A stretch of 28,927 nucleotides of DNA from an uncultured Collinsella sp. (GCA_959600835.1 CAUGNQ010000023.1:1-28927), one strand, 5' to 3'; positions 6,679 to 15,885 are shown, counted from the first letter of the stretch. Made by a program: numbers and translations. The notes: a model not told the origin generated them from the letters alone.

Positions 6679-7614
6679 TTATGCGTCCTTCATCTTGACG
6701 TCGAGGGCGTCGCGCAGACCGTCACCCAGCAGGGTAAAGGCGAGCACCGTCGAGAGAATTGCCAAACCGGGCATGATCATCATCCAGGGAGCAGTCAGAA
6801 GATACTGCTGACCGTCCTGAATCATGGAGCCCCACGAAGGCGTAGGCGGAATAACGCCCATGCCGAGGAAGGACAGAGCGGACTCGGTCAGAATGGCGCC
6901 ACCGATGTTCATGGTCGCGTAGACTACGATGGAAGCAACGGAGTTCGGGAAGATGTGACGCACGACGATACGAGCATCGGATGCACCCATCGCGCGCGCA
7001 GCGTCAACATAGTCGTTTTCCTTGACTGTCAGGATCGCGGATCGGAAGACACGGGCAATCGAGGGCCAGCCGAGAATACCGATGGCGATGAAAACATTCT
7101 GAAGACCACGGCCGATAACGGCGATCATGGCGACAACGAACAGCACGTACGGGAACGCGAGGAAGATATCCGCGAAGCGCATGATGATCGTATCCCAGAT
7201 GCCGCCATAGAAACCGGCCAGGGCGCCCATGATCAGACCGATCACCGTGGAGATGGCGGTGGCCATAATACCGACGGAAAGCGAAACGCGCGCGCCGTAG
7301 ATAACTCGGACGAGAATGTCGCGGCCAAGGGCGTCGGTACCAAACGGGTGCTCGGCACACGGAGCCAGCAGCGAAGTCTCGGCCATGGTCGTCGAGTCAG
7401 AAGCCGTCGGCGACCCGAGCCAGGGCTTAGCCCATAGGTCTGCGGTCAAGGCAACCAAAACGACGATGATAATCCAGCAGATACCGATAACGGCGAGCTT
7501 ATTCTTGCGAAGACGCTTGAAAGCGTCGCCCCACAGCGTGCGGGACTTGGCGGGAGCAGATGCGGCCTTGGTGGCGGTAGCCTGCTCCTGAGACTGAGAA
7601 TCAGTTTCCTGCAT
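6679..7614 (-). CDS. oppC: Oligopeptide ABC transporter permease OppC
   Basis: A 311-residue membrane permease with an N-terminal cytoplasmic stretch, a first transmembrane helix at about 34-52, the periplasm-facing FGTDALGRDI motif typical of OppC/DppC, four or five further helices and the ABC-coupling EAA-like loop (DYVDAARAMGASDARIV). It pairs with OppB to form the channel. The ATG is preceded by AAGGGAGGT. A 14-base gap separates it from oppB, and the next gene starts two bases after its stop. Confidence 0.94.
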   Translation of the reverse strand: MQETDSQSQEQATATKAASAPAKSRTLWGDAFKRLRKNKLAVIGICWIIIVVLVALTADLWAKPWLGSPTASDSTTMAETSLLAPCAEHPFGTDALGRDILVRVIYGARVSLSVGIMATAISTVIGLIMGALAGFYGGIWDTIIMRFADIFLAFPYVLFVVAMIAVIGRGLQNVFIAIGILGWPSIARVFRSAILTVKENDYVDAARAMGASDARIVVRHIFPNSVASIVVYATMNIGGAILTESALSFLGMGVIPPTPSWGSMIQDGQQYLLTAPWMMIMPGLAILSTVLAFTLLGDGLRDALDVKMKDA

Positions 7615-7628
7615 GAGACGTACCTCCC

Positions 7629-8666
7629 TTAGGCCTTATCCGACGGACCGCCGAGGCGGATACGCGGGTCGAGGAATGCATAGCTAATGTCGACGAGCAG
7701 GTTGATCACCATAACGACGACAACGATGAGCGTAACGCCGCCCATAACGATGGGCCAGTCGCGCATGCTAATGGCGCGGTAGACCTCAGAGCCGATACCG
7801 GGCCAGTTAAAGACCGTCTCGGTCAGGATGGCGCCCGAAAGCATGCCGCCGAAGTCGACACCAATATAGGTAACAACGGGGATGAGTGCATTCTTAAGCG
7901 CATGCTTGACGATGATCGCGCGATTGGAGAGACCCTTGGCCTTTGCCGTGCGGATGTAATCCTGATTCATGACGTCGAGTAGCTGCGAGCGCATGATGCG
8001 GGCAGCATAGGCGGTCGAAACCGAAGCCAGCGTAATGGTCGGAAGCACATAGTGCATCCAATCCTGATACTGAGAGCTGGAGCCGCCGGCACCCGAGATC
8101 GGCATGGAGAATGCGCCGCCGGTGGCATCCTTAAGGATGACGCCAAAGAACAGCTGCAGCAGCATACCGAGCCAGAATGCAGGAACGGCAACGAGGATCG
8201 ACGTGGTCAGCGTTACCAAAATATCCCAGAAGGAATAGCGCTTTACCGCCGAAATGATACCCGCACCGATACCCATGATTGCCTCGAGCACAATGGCGCA
8301 CGCGGCGAGTTTAACCGTATACGGATACTTCTGGGCAAAGATTTCCGCAACCGGCAGCTTGCGCTGATACGAATTGCCCAGATCGCCATGAAGCAGACCA
8401 TTCATGTAATTCAAGTATTGGTCCACAAGCGACGTTGGAACGGGATCGCCGTTCTCGTCAAGGATCGCGTTGCCGTCCTCGTCCGCCTGGACCAGGTGAT
8501 AGCGCACGCGAAGTTGAAGCTCTACCTCGGGGGACAGAGCCTTGTCTCCACCGATCAGCTTGATCGGGTCTCCCGGCACAATATTCTGGAGGGCGAACAG
8601 AATCAACGTAACGCCCAAAAATACCGGGATGAACTGAAGCACACGTTTAACGATGTACTTACCCAT
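7629..8666 (-). CDS. oppB: Oligopeptide ABC transporter permease OppB
   Basis: A 345-residue permease. It opens with the OppB/DppB N-terminus (short cytoplasmic start, then a transmembrane helix and the ...NIVPGDP motif), has six predicted helices and ends with the conserved LLVDISYAFLDPRIR. Its coupling loop is DYIRTAKAKGLSNRAII. A GGGGAG ribosome binding site precedes ATG at 8666. The gene is separated from oppA by 157 bases containing two hairpins, unlike the 1-14-base spacing of the rest of the operon. Confidence 0.94.
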   Translation of the reverse strand: MGKYIVKRVLQFIPVFLGVTLILFALQNIVPGDPIKLIGGDKALSPEVELQLRVRYHLVQADEDGNAILDENGDPVPTSLVDQYLNYMNGLLHGDLGNSYQRKLPVAEIFAQKYPYTVKLAACAIVLEAIMGIGAGIISAVKRYSFWDILVTLTTSILVAVPAFWLGMLLQLFFGVILKDATGGAFSMPISGAGGSSSQYQDWMHYVLPTITLASVSTAYAARIMRSQLLDVMNQDYIRTAKAKGLSNRAIIVKHALKNALIPVVTYIGVDFGGMLSGAILTETVFNWPGIGSEVYRAISMRDWPIVMGGVTLIVVVVMVINLLVDISYAFLDPRIRLGGPSDKA

Positions 8667-8696
8667 ACCACTCCCCTATCTAGGGATTAACCTAAA

Positions 8697-8726
8697 TGGG
8701 ATGCCGATCGCCAGACCGGCATCCCA
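8697..8726 (-). promoter_or_regulatory. Intercistronic hairpin oppA-oppB (distal)
   Basis: A 10-bp perfect stem TGGGATGCCG/CGGCATCCCA with a 10-base interior. It is not followed by a good T-run on the minus strand. It probably protects oppA mRNA or partly attenuates transcription, giving more binding protein than permease. Confidence 0.6.
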
Positions 8727-8775
8727 AAATTACCATCAGCCAGTTTACCCCAGGTTAGGGAGAACTGTATGTTTC

Positions 8776-8809
8776 CCATGAGGTCTACGTAAATACTTGA
8801 CCCTCATGG
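8776..8809 (-). promoter_or_regulatory. Intercistronic hairpin oppA-oppB (proximal)
   Basis: An 8-bp perfect inverted repeat CCATGAGG/CCTCATGG around an 18-base loop, 14 bases after the oppA stop codon. Confidence 0.45.
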
Positions 8810-8823
8810 AAGCTGCAAAACTC

Positions 8824-10500
8824 TTAGGCGAGCTCAGCGGTACCCAGATCGGCGTGCTTCTGCGGATCGACATAGAGGTACTTGACGCGATCGGAGCCGA
8901 CGATGGTGTGCGTGTAGAACATCACCGGGATAACCGGGCAGTCAGCGGCGACCATAGCGTCAGCCTCCTGCATCTTGGCGATGCGCTCGTCGTCGTCAAC
9001 CGTGGCACGGGCCTCATCGACCTTGGCATCGAACTCGGGGTTGTTGTAACCAGAGCGGTTGTCGCCACCGAGGGAGTCGGAGTGGAACAGCGGGTACAGG
9101 AAGTTGTCCATGATCGGGTAATCGGCGATCCAGCCCAGACGGCCGAACTGATAGTTGAAGTTCTGATACTGCTCGAGCAGGGCAGACCACTCGGGAGTAT
9201 CGGAGACGGCGGTGACGCCCACCTTGGCGAGGTCGCCGATGATGGACTCCATGATCTCCTTGTGGCCACCGTCCTGGTTGTAGGACAGGGTCACATTGAT
9301 GCCACGATCGCCGTTAGCGCCAGCGGGAGCGACCTTGTCGAGGTACTCGTTAGCCTTGTCGACGTCATAGGCGCAGAACTCCCATGCGCCCTCCTTGTAG
9401 CCGGCGATTCCCGGAGGAACGATGCCGTCAGCGGGGGTACGGGTGCCCTTGAAGATGGTCTTGCAGATGGCCTCACGGTTGATAGCCAGGGAGATGCCCC
9501 TGCGCAGGTCAGCGTTGTTGAACGGCTCGGCCGTGGTGTTGCACGTCAGATAGTACGTGGAAGGCTCGGAGCCGAGCAGCATGCGCTCGCCGTCACCCAT
9601 GGTGTAGCCATCCTTGGACTCGCCGCGGTCCTTCTTGGCGGCGTCGATCTGAGCAACGGGAACGTCGCAGACATCGAGGTTGCCGGCCTGGAACTCCTTG
9701 TAAGCGGTCTCCACGTCCTTGATGACCTGGAAGTGGATGGCGTCGATCTTGGCCTTGTCGCCATAGTAATCGTCAAACTTCTTGAGGTTGATCTCCTGAC
9801 CATCCTCCCACTTGCCGTCCATCATGAACGGGCCGTTACCGACCGGGGCAAGGTAGAAGCTCTTGACATCGGACTCGGCGCACTCGGGAACCGGGGACAG
9901 AGCCGGGTGAGAGGCGACGAACGGGAAGTCGGCGTAGGCGGAAGTCAGCTTGACGACGAGGGTCTCGTCATCCGGGCAGGTAACGCCGGACAGCTCGGTA
10001 GCATTACCGGCAAGCAGATCGTCATAGCCCTCGACCATGGAAAGGTGGTAGGAGACCTCGGAAGGACCATACTCGGTAGCGATGGCCGACTTAGTGTTGA
10101 CCAGGCGCTCCCAACCGAGCTTGAAGGACTTGGAAGTAACGTCGTCACCGTTGTGGAACTTGGCCTTCTTGATCTTGAAGGTGAACTCGGTGGCGTCGTC
10201 GTTAGCCTCGAAGGACTCGCAAGCCAGCGGAACGATCTCGCCCTTCTCGTTATCGTACTCCGTCAGAGCGTCGAAGAGCTGGTACTCGACCTGAGTGCCC
10301 TGATCCTCCTGGACGTTGTAGGGGTCGATGCAGACCGGGTTGTTGATGTAGAAGTTCAGCGTCGAACCGGAGTCAGATCCGGAAGCGTCGCCGCCCTTCT
10401 TGCCGCATGCGGCAAGAAAAGCCATGGAGCTCGCAGCGAGGGTGCCGCCAACAAAGGCGCGACGACCCATAACGGGCTGGTGGAACATAGAATCAGCCAT
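8824..10500 (-). CDS. oppA: Oligopeptide-binding lipoprotein OppA (SBP_bac_5 family)
   Basis: A 558-residue extracytoplasmic solute-binding protein that captures peptides for OppBCDF. The signal region has a twin-arginine-like GRRAFVGG (residues 12-19), a hydrophobic stretch and the lipobox LAAC with lipidated Cys32, followed by a Gly/Ser/Asp-rich linker and a type II binding-protein fold. I chose ATG at 10500 because AAGGAGG lies five bases before it; an in-frame start at 10545 has no such site. Peptide specificity is inferred from the adjacent opp genes. It is first in the operon. Confidence 0.92.
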   Translation of the reverse strand: MADSMFHQPVMGRRAFVGGTLAASSMAFLAACGKKGGDASGSDSGSTLNFYINNPVCIDPYNVQEDQGTQVEYQLFDALTEYDNEKGEIVPLACESFEANDDATEFTFKIKKAKFHNGDDVTSKSFKLGWERLVNTKSAIATEYGPSEVSYHLSMVEGYDDLLAGNATELSGVTCPDDETLVVKLTSAYADFPFVASHPALSPVPECAESDVKSFYLAPVGNGPFMMDGKWEDGQEINLKKFDDYYGDKAKIDAIHFQVIKDVETAYKEFQAGNLDVCDVPVAQIDAAKKDRGESKDGYTMGDGERMLLGSEPSTYYLTCNTTAEPFNNADLRRGISLAINREAICKTIFKGTRTPADGIVPPGIAGYKEGAWEFCAYDVDKANEYLDKVAPAGANGDRGINVTLSYNQDGGHKEIMESIIGDLAKVGVTAVSDTPEWSALLEQYQNFNYQFGRLGWIADYPIMDNFLYPLFHSDSLGGDNRSGYNNPEFDAKVDEARATVDDDERIAKMQEADAMVAADCPVIPVMFYTHTIVGSDRVKYLYVDPQKHADLGTAELA

Positions 10501-10735
10501 GCCATCCTCCTTATGAGATAGGACAAAGTGAATTCGGCCGGGCAACGTCGAGACAGCCCGATCGAACCATTCAAACGCGGTCCGCCGTTATGGCTGGTTA
10601 TGCAGTGCGGACCAACGTTTCGCAATACAGTAGCGCATTTTATGCACAATATGGCGCTAATTCCGGTTAACGGTCGAGAATTTCTTTAGTTAGGCGAAGT
10701 ATGTGGGGATATTTTGACTCTATTACAAGTCTGTA
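10501..10735. other. oppA upstream region
   Basis: No gene. It must hold the opp promoter because the secG terminator lies just beyond. A weak candidate on the minus strand is TTGTGC (10644-10649) with TATTGC (10622-10627), 16-base spacing. Inverted repeats TAGCGC...GCGCTA (about 10631-10660) and GGTCCGC...GCGGACC (about 10579-10613) flank it and may be operators, but support is thin. Confidence 0.35.
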
Positions 10736-10767
10736 AACAAAAAGGGCCCCGCACATGCGGGACCCTT
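10736..10767 (-). terminator. Rho-independent terminator after secG
   Basis: A 10-bp stem (10743-10752 with 10757-10766, one mismatch, loop ACAT) is followed on the minus strand by TTTTTGTTT. It ends the glycolytic/secG transcription unit ahead of oppA. Confidence 0.9.
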
Positions 10768-10790
10768 TACAAACGTATATACGCCGATGC

Positions 10791-11045
10791 TTAGTAGCCG
10801 ACGATGCCCTGCGGGAAGAAGAACATGCACAGAACGACACACACAGCAAAAACGACGGCCATAATTACCGTCAGGCGATCGAGGTTCTGCTCCATGACGC
10901 CCGTGGCAGAGCTGGAGTTATACAGCGAGCTAGCGATCATATCCGAAACGCCGGTACCCTTACCGGAGTGCATCAGGACGAGAATCGTCAGCGCCACGGC
11001 AGAGATAGCCCAAACGACAAACAGAAGAATCTGGAACGGACCCAT
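10791..11045 (-). CDS. secG: Preprotein translocase subunit SecG
   Basis: An 84-residue membrane protein with two transmembrane helices (about 5-25 and 60-79) joined by a loop containing LVLMHSGKGTGVSDMI, the SecG signature region. It is an accessory subunit of the SecYEG channel. Its position after the gap-pgk-tpiA-gpmI genes is a familiar actinobacterial and firmicute arrangement. AAGGAGC lies seven bases before the ATG. A terminator stands on both sides (11150-11184 and 10736-10767), so it is probably its own transcription unit with some read-through from gpmI. Confidence 0.93.
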   Translation of the reverse strand: MGPFQILLFVVWAISAVALTILVLMHSGKGTGVSDMIASSLYNSSSATGVMEQNLDRLTVIMAVVFAVCVVLCMFFFPQGIVGY

Positions 11046-11111
11046 AGATAAGCTCCTTAATAGAACAATTCAAACTCCAGTACTGTACCACAACCCCCAA
11101 CACTCCCCCAC

Positions 11112-11142
11112 CTGCCATTTAGGGACGGGTTAGAAATGGCAG
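11112..11142. repeat. 9-bp hairpin upstream of secG
   Basis: CTGCCATTT/AAATGGCAG with a 13-base loop (AGGGACGGGTTAG). It lies between the gpmI terminator and secG, where the secG promoter should be. It could be an operator or an interspersed repeat. Confidence 0.45.
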
Positions 11143-11149
11143 AAATACC

Positions 11150-11184
11150 AAAAAGGGGGTCGTCCGGTTGTGGACAACCCCCTT
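11150..11184 (-). terminator. Rho-independent terminator after gpmI
   Basis: A 13-bp stem AAGGGGGTTGTCC / GGACGACCCCCTT (11153-11165 with 11172-11184, one mismatch), 6-base loop, followed on the minus strand by a short T-run. Confidence 0.9.
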
Positions 11185-11209
11185 ACTAGAAAACGGTATT
11201 TGTTTTCTA

Positions 11210-12763
11210 TTAGGCCTCGGTGGCGAGCACGCGACCCGTCATCTCGGCGGAAGGCTCAATACCAGCCATGGTGAGCATAGTCGGAGCGATATCGGAAAGA
11301 CGGCCGTCCTCGATACCGGTGAGCTTGGCCTTATCATCAACGATGATGAACGGCACGCGGTTGGTGGTGTGAGCCGTAAACGGATGCTTGGAACCGTCGG
11401 AAGCAACGTCAAACATGTGATCGGCGTTGCCATGGTCGGCGGTAATCAGCGCAAAGCCGCCCTTAGCGAGAATCGCCGGGACAACCTTGGACAGAGCATC
11501 GTCAACAGCCTCGACGGCCTTAACGGCGGCGTCGAAGACACCGGTGTGACCAACCATGTCGCAGTTCGCGAAGTTCACGATGTAGAAATCAGCGCGATCC
11601 TCGTTGATTGCGGCGACGAGCTTCTCGGTAACCTCGGGAGCGCTCATCTCGGGCTGCAGATCGTAGGTAGCGACCTTGGGGGAAGCGACGAGCACGCGCT
11701 CCTCGCCCTCCTTGGGCTCCTCGATGCCGCCGTTGAGGAAGAACGTCACGTGGGCGTACTTCTCGGTCTCGGCGGTGTGCAGCTGCTTCAGGCCATTGGC
11801 AGCGATAACGTCGGCCAGAACGTTCTCGGGGAACGTCTTGGGGAAGGCAACCTCGACGTCAAACGTCGGATCGTACTCGGTCATCGTCACAAAGTGCGAC
11901 AGCTTGATCTGCTCGCGCTCAAAGCCGTCGAACTCCTTGTCCGTGAACACGCGGGTCATCTGACGAGCGCGGTCGGGACGGAAGTTGAAGAAGATGGCCG
12001 CGTCGCCCTCGTGGATGCCCTCATTGTGGGCAGCGAAGGGCTCGACGAACTCATCGCCGCGCGGATCCTTCTCGTAGTAGGCCTTGATACCGGCCACGGG
12101 GTCGGTATCGGCATCGGACGCGTTGACCATGACATCGTAGGCACGCTGGATGCGCTCCCAACGGTTATCGCGGTCCATGGCCCAATAACGACCCGAGACG
12201 GTGGCAACGCGAGCGTCGCAACCGGTCTCCTCGGAAATCTTGGCCAAGAAAGCGCAGAACTCGCTCATGTAGCCAGCACCGGACTGCGGGTCAACGTCGC
12301 GGCCATCCATAAAGGCGTGGACGCGAACGGTCTTGACGCCATGCTGGGCAGCCATCTTGACCAGGGCCTCGACATGGTTCATGTGAGAATGAACGCCGCC
12401 GGGGCTCATAAGGCCCATGAGGTGAAGGGTCTTGCCTTCGGCCTTGACATCGTCCATAGCCTTGACGAAGACCTTGTTCTTGGCGATGGAGCCGTCCTTG
12501 ATGGCATTGTTGATGCGCGAAAGCTCCTGGAAGACGATGCGGCCGGCACCGATATTGAGGTGACCCACCTCGGAGTTGCCCATCTGGCCATCGGGAAGGC
12601 CCACGTCCTCGCCCGAAGCGCCGAGCGTGGTGTGGGGGTATTTCTCGTACAGGCTATCAAGGAAGGGCGTCTTGGCAGCGGCGACGGCGTTCTCGCCATC
12701 GGCCGGAGCCAGGCCACAGCCGTCCATGATGATCAGGAGTGCAGGAAGATGACGCTGTGCCAT
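11210..12763 (-). CDS. gpmI: 2,3-bisphosphoglycerate-independent phosphoglycerate mutase
   Basis: A 517-residue cytoplasmic enzyme interconverting 3- and 2-phosphoglycerate through a phosphoserine intermediate. It belongs to the alkaline phosphatase superfamily. Visible landmarks are the metal site IMDGCG near the start, the nucleophilic serine in GQMGNSEVGH (about residue 63) and the late metal site ADHGNADHM. Length is normal for GpmI (about 510). It starts five bases after the tpiA stop, with AGGA eight or so bases before ATG, and is followed by a strong terminator, so pgk-tpiA-gpmI form one unit. Confidence 0.96.
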   Translation of the reverse strand: MAQRHLPALLIIMDGCGLAPADGENAVAAAKTPFLDSLYEKYPHTTLGASGEDVGLPDGQMGNSEVGHLNIGAGRIVFQELSRINNAIKDGSIAKNKVFVKAMDDVKAEGKTLHLMGLMSPGGVHSHMNHVEALVKMAAQHGVKTVRVHAFMDGRDVDPQSGAGYMSEFCAFLAKISEETGCDARVATVSGRYWAMDRDNRWERIQRAYDVMVNASDADTDPVAGIKAYYEKDPRGDEFVEPFAAHNEGIHEGDAAIFFNFRPDRARQMTRVFTDKEFDGFEREQIKLSHFVTMTEYDPTFDVEVAFPKTFPENVLADVIAANGLKQLHTAETEKYAHVTFFLNGGIEEPKEGEERVLVASPKVATYDLQPEMSAPEVTEKLVAAINEDRADFYIVNFANCDMVGHTGVFDAAVKAVEAVDDALSKVVPAILAKGGFALITADHGNADHMFDVASDGSKHPFTAHTTNRVPFIIVDDKAKLTGIEDGRLSDIAPTMLTMAGIEPSAEMTGRVLATEA

Positions 12764-12768
12764 ATGTC

Positions 12769-13536
12769 CTACTCGCCTGCCTTGACGACCATAGAGGCGA
12801 AGTCGGCAGCCTTGAGCGAAGCGCCGCCCACGAGGGCGCCGTCAACGTCGGGCTTGGCGACGAGCTCAGCGATGTTGCCGGGCTTGGCAGAGCCACCATA
12901 GAGAACGCGGATGCCGTTAGCGAGCTCCTCGCCGAACATCTCCTTGAGGGTCTCACGGATAGCGCCGCAGACCTCCTGAGCGTCCTCGGCGGTAGCGGTC
13001 TTGCCGGTGCCGATGGCCCAGATGGGCTCGTAGGCGACGACGACCTGCTTGGGGCAGGTGATCTCAAGACCAGCAAGGCCAGCCTTGACCTGGTTCACGA
13101 CGTGCTCGACATAGGTGCCAGCCTCGCGGACCTCGAGAGACTCGCCGCAGCAGAAGACGGGAACAAGACCGGCGGCAACGAGAGCCTTGGCCTTCTTGTT
13201 CTGATCCTCGTCGGTCTCGTGGAAGTAGTCGCGACGCTCGGAGTGACCGATGATGCAGTAGGTGCAGCCAGCGGACTTGAGCATGTCGCAAGAGGACTCA
13301 CCGGTGAAGGCACCCTTGGCCTCCCAGTACACGTTCTGTGCACCGAGGGCGATGGGGGCAGCCTGAATGCGGTCATGAACCGTGGTGATGTCGATGGTCG
13401 GAGGGCAGACGAGCACCTCGACGCCAGCCGGAACCTCGGGCAGAGCCTGAGCCAGCTCGTCGGCGAGCTTGGCGGCCTCGGCGACGTCGTTGTTCATCTT
13501 CCAGTTACCAGCGATAAGAAGGGTGCGATTAGGCAT
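12769..13536 (-). CDS. tpiA: Triose-phosphate isomerase
   Basis: A 255-residue TIM-barrel enzyme interconverting dihydroxyacetone phosphate and glyceraldehyde-3-phosphate. Catalytic Lys13 (GNWKMN), His in IGHSERR and Glu in AYEPIWAIGTG are all present. I chose ATG at 13536, which overlaps the end of pgk by eight bases, with GGAGG nine bases upstream; an extended start at 13599 would add a non-homologous tail. Confidence 0.97.
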   Translation of the reverse strand: MPNRTLLIAGNWKMNNDVAEAAKLADELAQALPEVPAGVEVLVCPPTIDITTVHDRIQAAPIALGAQNVYWEAKGAFTGESSCDMLKSAGCTYCIIGHSERRDYFHETDEDQNKKAKALVAAGLVPVFCCGESLEVREAGTYVEHVVNQVKAGLAGLEITCPKQVVVAYEPIWAIGTGKTATAEDAQEVCGAIRETLKEMFGEELANGIRVLYGGSAKPGNIAELVAKPDVDGALVGGASLKAADFASMVVKAGE

Positions 13537-14719
13537 CGAGAAGCGCCTCCACTCCGGGCAGGGCCTTACCCTCGACGAGCTCCATGGAAGCGCCACCACC
13601 GGTGGAGATCCAGCTCATCTTGTCGGCCAGGTTGAACTTGTTGACAGCTGCGACAGAGTCGCCACCGCCGATGATCGAGGTGCAGTCGGCCTCGGCGACG
13701 GCCTCGGCGATAGCCTGGGTGCCGTGAGCGAAGTTATCGAACTCGAAGACGCCCATGGGGCCGTTCCAGAACACGGTCTTGGCGCCCTTGACAGCCTCGG
13801 CGTAGAGCTCCTCGGTCTTGGGGCCGATGTCCATGCCCTCACGATCGTCGGGGATAGCGTCGGAAGCGACAACCTCGGGGACAGCGTCCTCGCCAAAGTG
13901 ATCGGCAACGCGGTTGTCGATGGGGAGCAGGATCTTGACGCCCTTCTCCTCGGCCTTCTTGAGCATCTCGCCGGCACGCTCGACCCAGTCCTCTTCCTTG
14001 AGGGACTGACCGACGGTCAGGCCCTGAGCCAGGAAGAAGGTGTAGGCCATGCCGCCACCGATGATCAGGGTATCAGCGGAGTCGATGAGGTGATCGAGAA
14101 CGCCGATCTTGGAGGAAACCTTGGAACCGCCGACGATAGCGACGAAGGGGCGCTCGGGCTCGGCGAAGATGCCGGTCAGCGTGTCGACCTCCTTCTCGAG
14201 CAGGAAGCCGGCGACGGCAGGCAGGTAAGCGGCGGGGCCCACGACGGAACCCTGGGCGCGGTGAGCGGTGCCGAAAGCATCGAGAACGAAGACGTCACCA
14301 TAGGAAGCGAGCTTCTTGGCGATCTCGGGATCGTTCTTCTTCTCACGCTTGTCGAAACGGACGTTCTCGAGAACGAGGACCTTGCCCGGCTCGACGGCGG
14401 CAACAGCCTCGGCGGCCTTCTCGCCGTAGGTGTCGGCGACAAAGGCAACATCGAGACCAGAGAGCTCAGCGAGCTTCTTGGCGACAGGCTCAAGGGAGAG
14501 CTCGGGCTGGAAGCCGGTGCCATCGGGACGACCGAGGTGGCTCATGAGGATGACGCGAGCGTTGTGCTCAACGAGGTAGTTGATGGTGGGCAGGGCAGCC
14601 TTGATGCGGGTGGTGTCGCCAACGACGCCATCCTTGATAGGCACGTTGAAGTCAACGCGGACGAGAACGCGCTTGCCGTCGACATCGATGTCGCGGACGG
14701 TCTTCTTGGTAAAGGCCAT
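13529..14719 (-). CDS. pgk: Phosphoglycerate kinase
   Basis: A 396-residue glycolytic kinase (1,3-bisphosphoglycerate + ADP to 3-phosphoglycerate + ATP). It shows the N-terminal substrate motif RVDFNVP, the SHLGRP loop, the nucleotide-domain GGSKVSSKIGV and the C-terminal STGGGASMEL. I chose ATG at 14719 (MAFTKKTV); the upstream in-frame residues to 14755 are not conserved. It overlaps tpiA by eight bases. A terminator-like hairpin lies between gap and pgk, so pgk transcription depends on read-through or a promoter hidden in about 55 bases. Confidence 0.97.
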   Translation of the reverse strand: MAFTKKTVRDIDVDGKRVLVRVDFNVPIKDGVVGDTTRIKAALPTINYLVEHNARVILMSHLGRPDGTGFQPELSLEPVAKKLAELSGLDVAFVADTYGEKAAEAVAAVEPGKVLVLENVRFDKREKKNDPEIAKKLASYGDVFVLDAFGTAHRAQGSVVGPAAYLPAVAGFLLEKEVDTLTGIFAEPERPFVAIVGGSKVSSKIGVLDHLIDSADTLIIGGGMAYTFFLAQGLTVGQSLKEEDWVERAGEMLKKAEEKGVKILLPIDNRVADHFGEDAVPEVVASDAIPDDREGMDIGPKTEELYAEAVKGAKTVFWNGPMGVFEFDNFAHGTQAIAEAVAEADCTSIIGGGDSVAAVNKFNLADKMSWISTGGGASMELVEGKALPGVEALLDA

Positions 14720-14773
14720 GTTTGCTTCTACCTTTCGTACGTGTCTGCCTCCCATTACGGCAGACGATTTCCT

Positions 14774-14822
14774 ATAAAAAGGGCGCGACCCTAGGGTGTA
14801 AGCCCTATGAGGCCGCGCCCTT
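14774..14822 (-). terminator. Terminator or attenuator between gap and pgk
   Basis: A 9-bp stem AAGGGCGCG/CGCGCCCTT (14779-14787 with 14814-14822) enclosing a second hairpin TAGGG...CCCTA, followed on the minus strand by TTTTTATAGG. It would end many gap transcripts and leave fewer to continue into pgk. Confidence 0.8.
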
Positions 14823-14859
14823 CTTTAGACGCTCAACGAGCTATTCGCTAAAAGCTAAA

Positions 14860-15885
14860 TTAAGCAACGAACTTCTCGAAGTACTTGATGGTGCGGACCA
14901 TCTGAGAGGTGTAGGAGTTCTCGTTGTCGTACCAAGAGGTGACCTGAACGAGGGTCTGGCCGTTGCCGAGGTCAGAGCACATGGTCTGAGTGGCGTCGAA
15001 GATGGAGCCGTGGGTCTCGCCGATGATGTCGGTGGAGACGATGTCGTCCTCGTTGTAACCGAAGGTCTCGGAGATGGTGGAAGCGTAGGCCTTCATAGCG
15101 GCGTTGACCTCGTCGACGGTGACCTTCTTGTCAACGACAGCGTAGAGGTTGGTGATGGAGCCGGTCGGCGTCGGGACGCGCTGGGCGGCACCGATGAGCT
15201 TACCGTTGAGCTCGGGGAGAACCAGGCCGATAGCCTTGGCAGCACCGGTGGTGTTGGGGACGATGTTGACGGCGCAGGCGCGGCTACGACGCTTGTTGCC
15301 CTTGCGCTGCGGGCCGTCGAGCGGCATCTGGTCGCCGGTCCAGGCGTGAATGGTGGTCATGATGCCGGACACGATGGGAGCGAAGTCGTTCAGACCCTTG
15401 GCCATCGGGGCGAGGCAGTTGGTGGTGCAGGAAGCAGCGGAGATGATGTTGTCCTCAGCGGTCAGCGTCTCGTGGTTGACGTTGTACACGATGGTGGGCA
15501 GATCGCTGCCGGCCGGAGCGGAGATGACGACCTTCTTGGCGCCAGCGTTGATGTGGGCCTGAGCCTTAGCCTTGCTGGTGTAGAAGCCGGTGCACTCGAG
15601 AACGACGTCGACGTCGAGGTCGCCCCAAGGCAGGTTGTTGGCGTCGGCCTCCTTGTAGATCTTGATCTCCTTGCCGTCAACGGTGATGGAATCCTCGCCA
15701 GCAACGACCTCGTGATCGCGAGCGTAGTTGCCCTGCGTGGAGTCGTACTTCAGCAGGTAAGCGAGCATATCGGGAGAGGTGAGGTCGTTGATAGCGACGA
15801 TCTCGGAGCCCTCATGACCGAACATCTGACGGAAAGCCAGACGACCGATGCGACCGAAGCCGTTAATAGCAACCTTTACTGCCAT
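14860..15885 (-). CDS. gap: Type I glyceraldehyde-3-phosphate dehydrogenase
   Basis: A 341-residue glycolytic dehydrogenase. It shows the Rossmann motif NGFGRIGR (8-15), the active-site Cys153 in SCTTNCLAP and the catalytic His in TIHAWTGDQ. The acidic residue in AINDL (Asp34) favours NAD over NADP. I chose ATG at 15885, with AAAGGAGAC four bases upstream; the in-frame extension to 15987 is in the 5' leader. It follows whiA and precedes a terminator-like hairpin and pgk. Confidence 0.97.
   Translation of the reverse strand: MAVKVAINGFGRIGRLAFRQMFGHEGSEIVAINDLTSPDMLAYLLKYDSTQGNYARDHEVVAGEDSITVDGKEIKIYKEADANNLPWGDLDVDVVLECTGFYTSKAKAQAHINAGAKKVVISAPAGSDLPTIVYNVNHETLTAEDNIISAASCTTNCLAPMAKGLNDFAPIVSGIMTTIHAWTGDQMPLDGPQRKGNKRRSRACAVNIVPNTTGAAKAIGLVLPELNGKLIGAAQRVPTPTGSITNLYAVVDKKVTVDEVNAAMKAYASTISETFGYNEDDIVSTDIIGETHGSIFDATQTMCSDLGNGQTLVQVTSWYDNENSYTSQMVRTIKYFEKFVA

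Noticed and set aside
8797..10521. A 574-codon plus-strand open frame opposite oppA
   Set aside because: Same shadow effect; oppA on the minus strand has lipobox, ribosome binding site and operon context.
11168..12901. A 577-codon plus-strand open frame opposite gpmI and tpiA
   Set aside because: Antisense shadow of two textbook glycolytic enzymes with all catalytic residues; no independent evidence.
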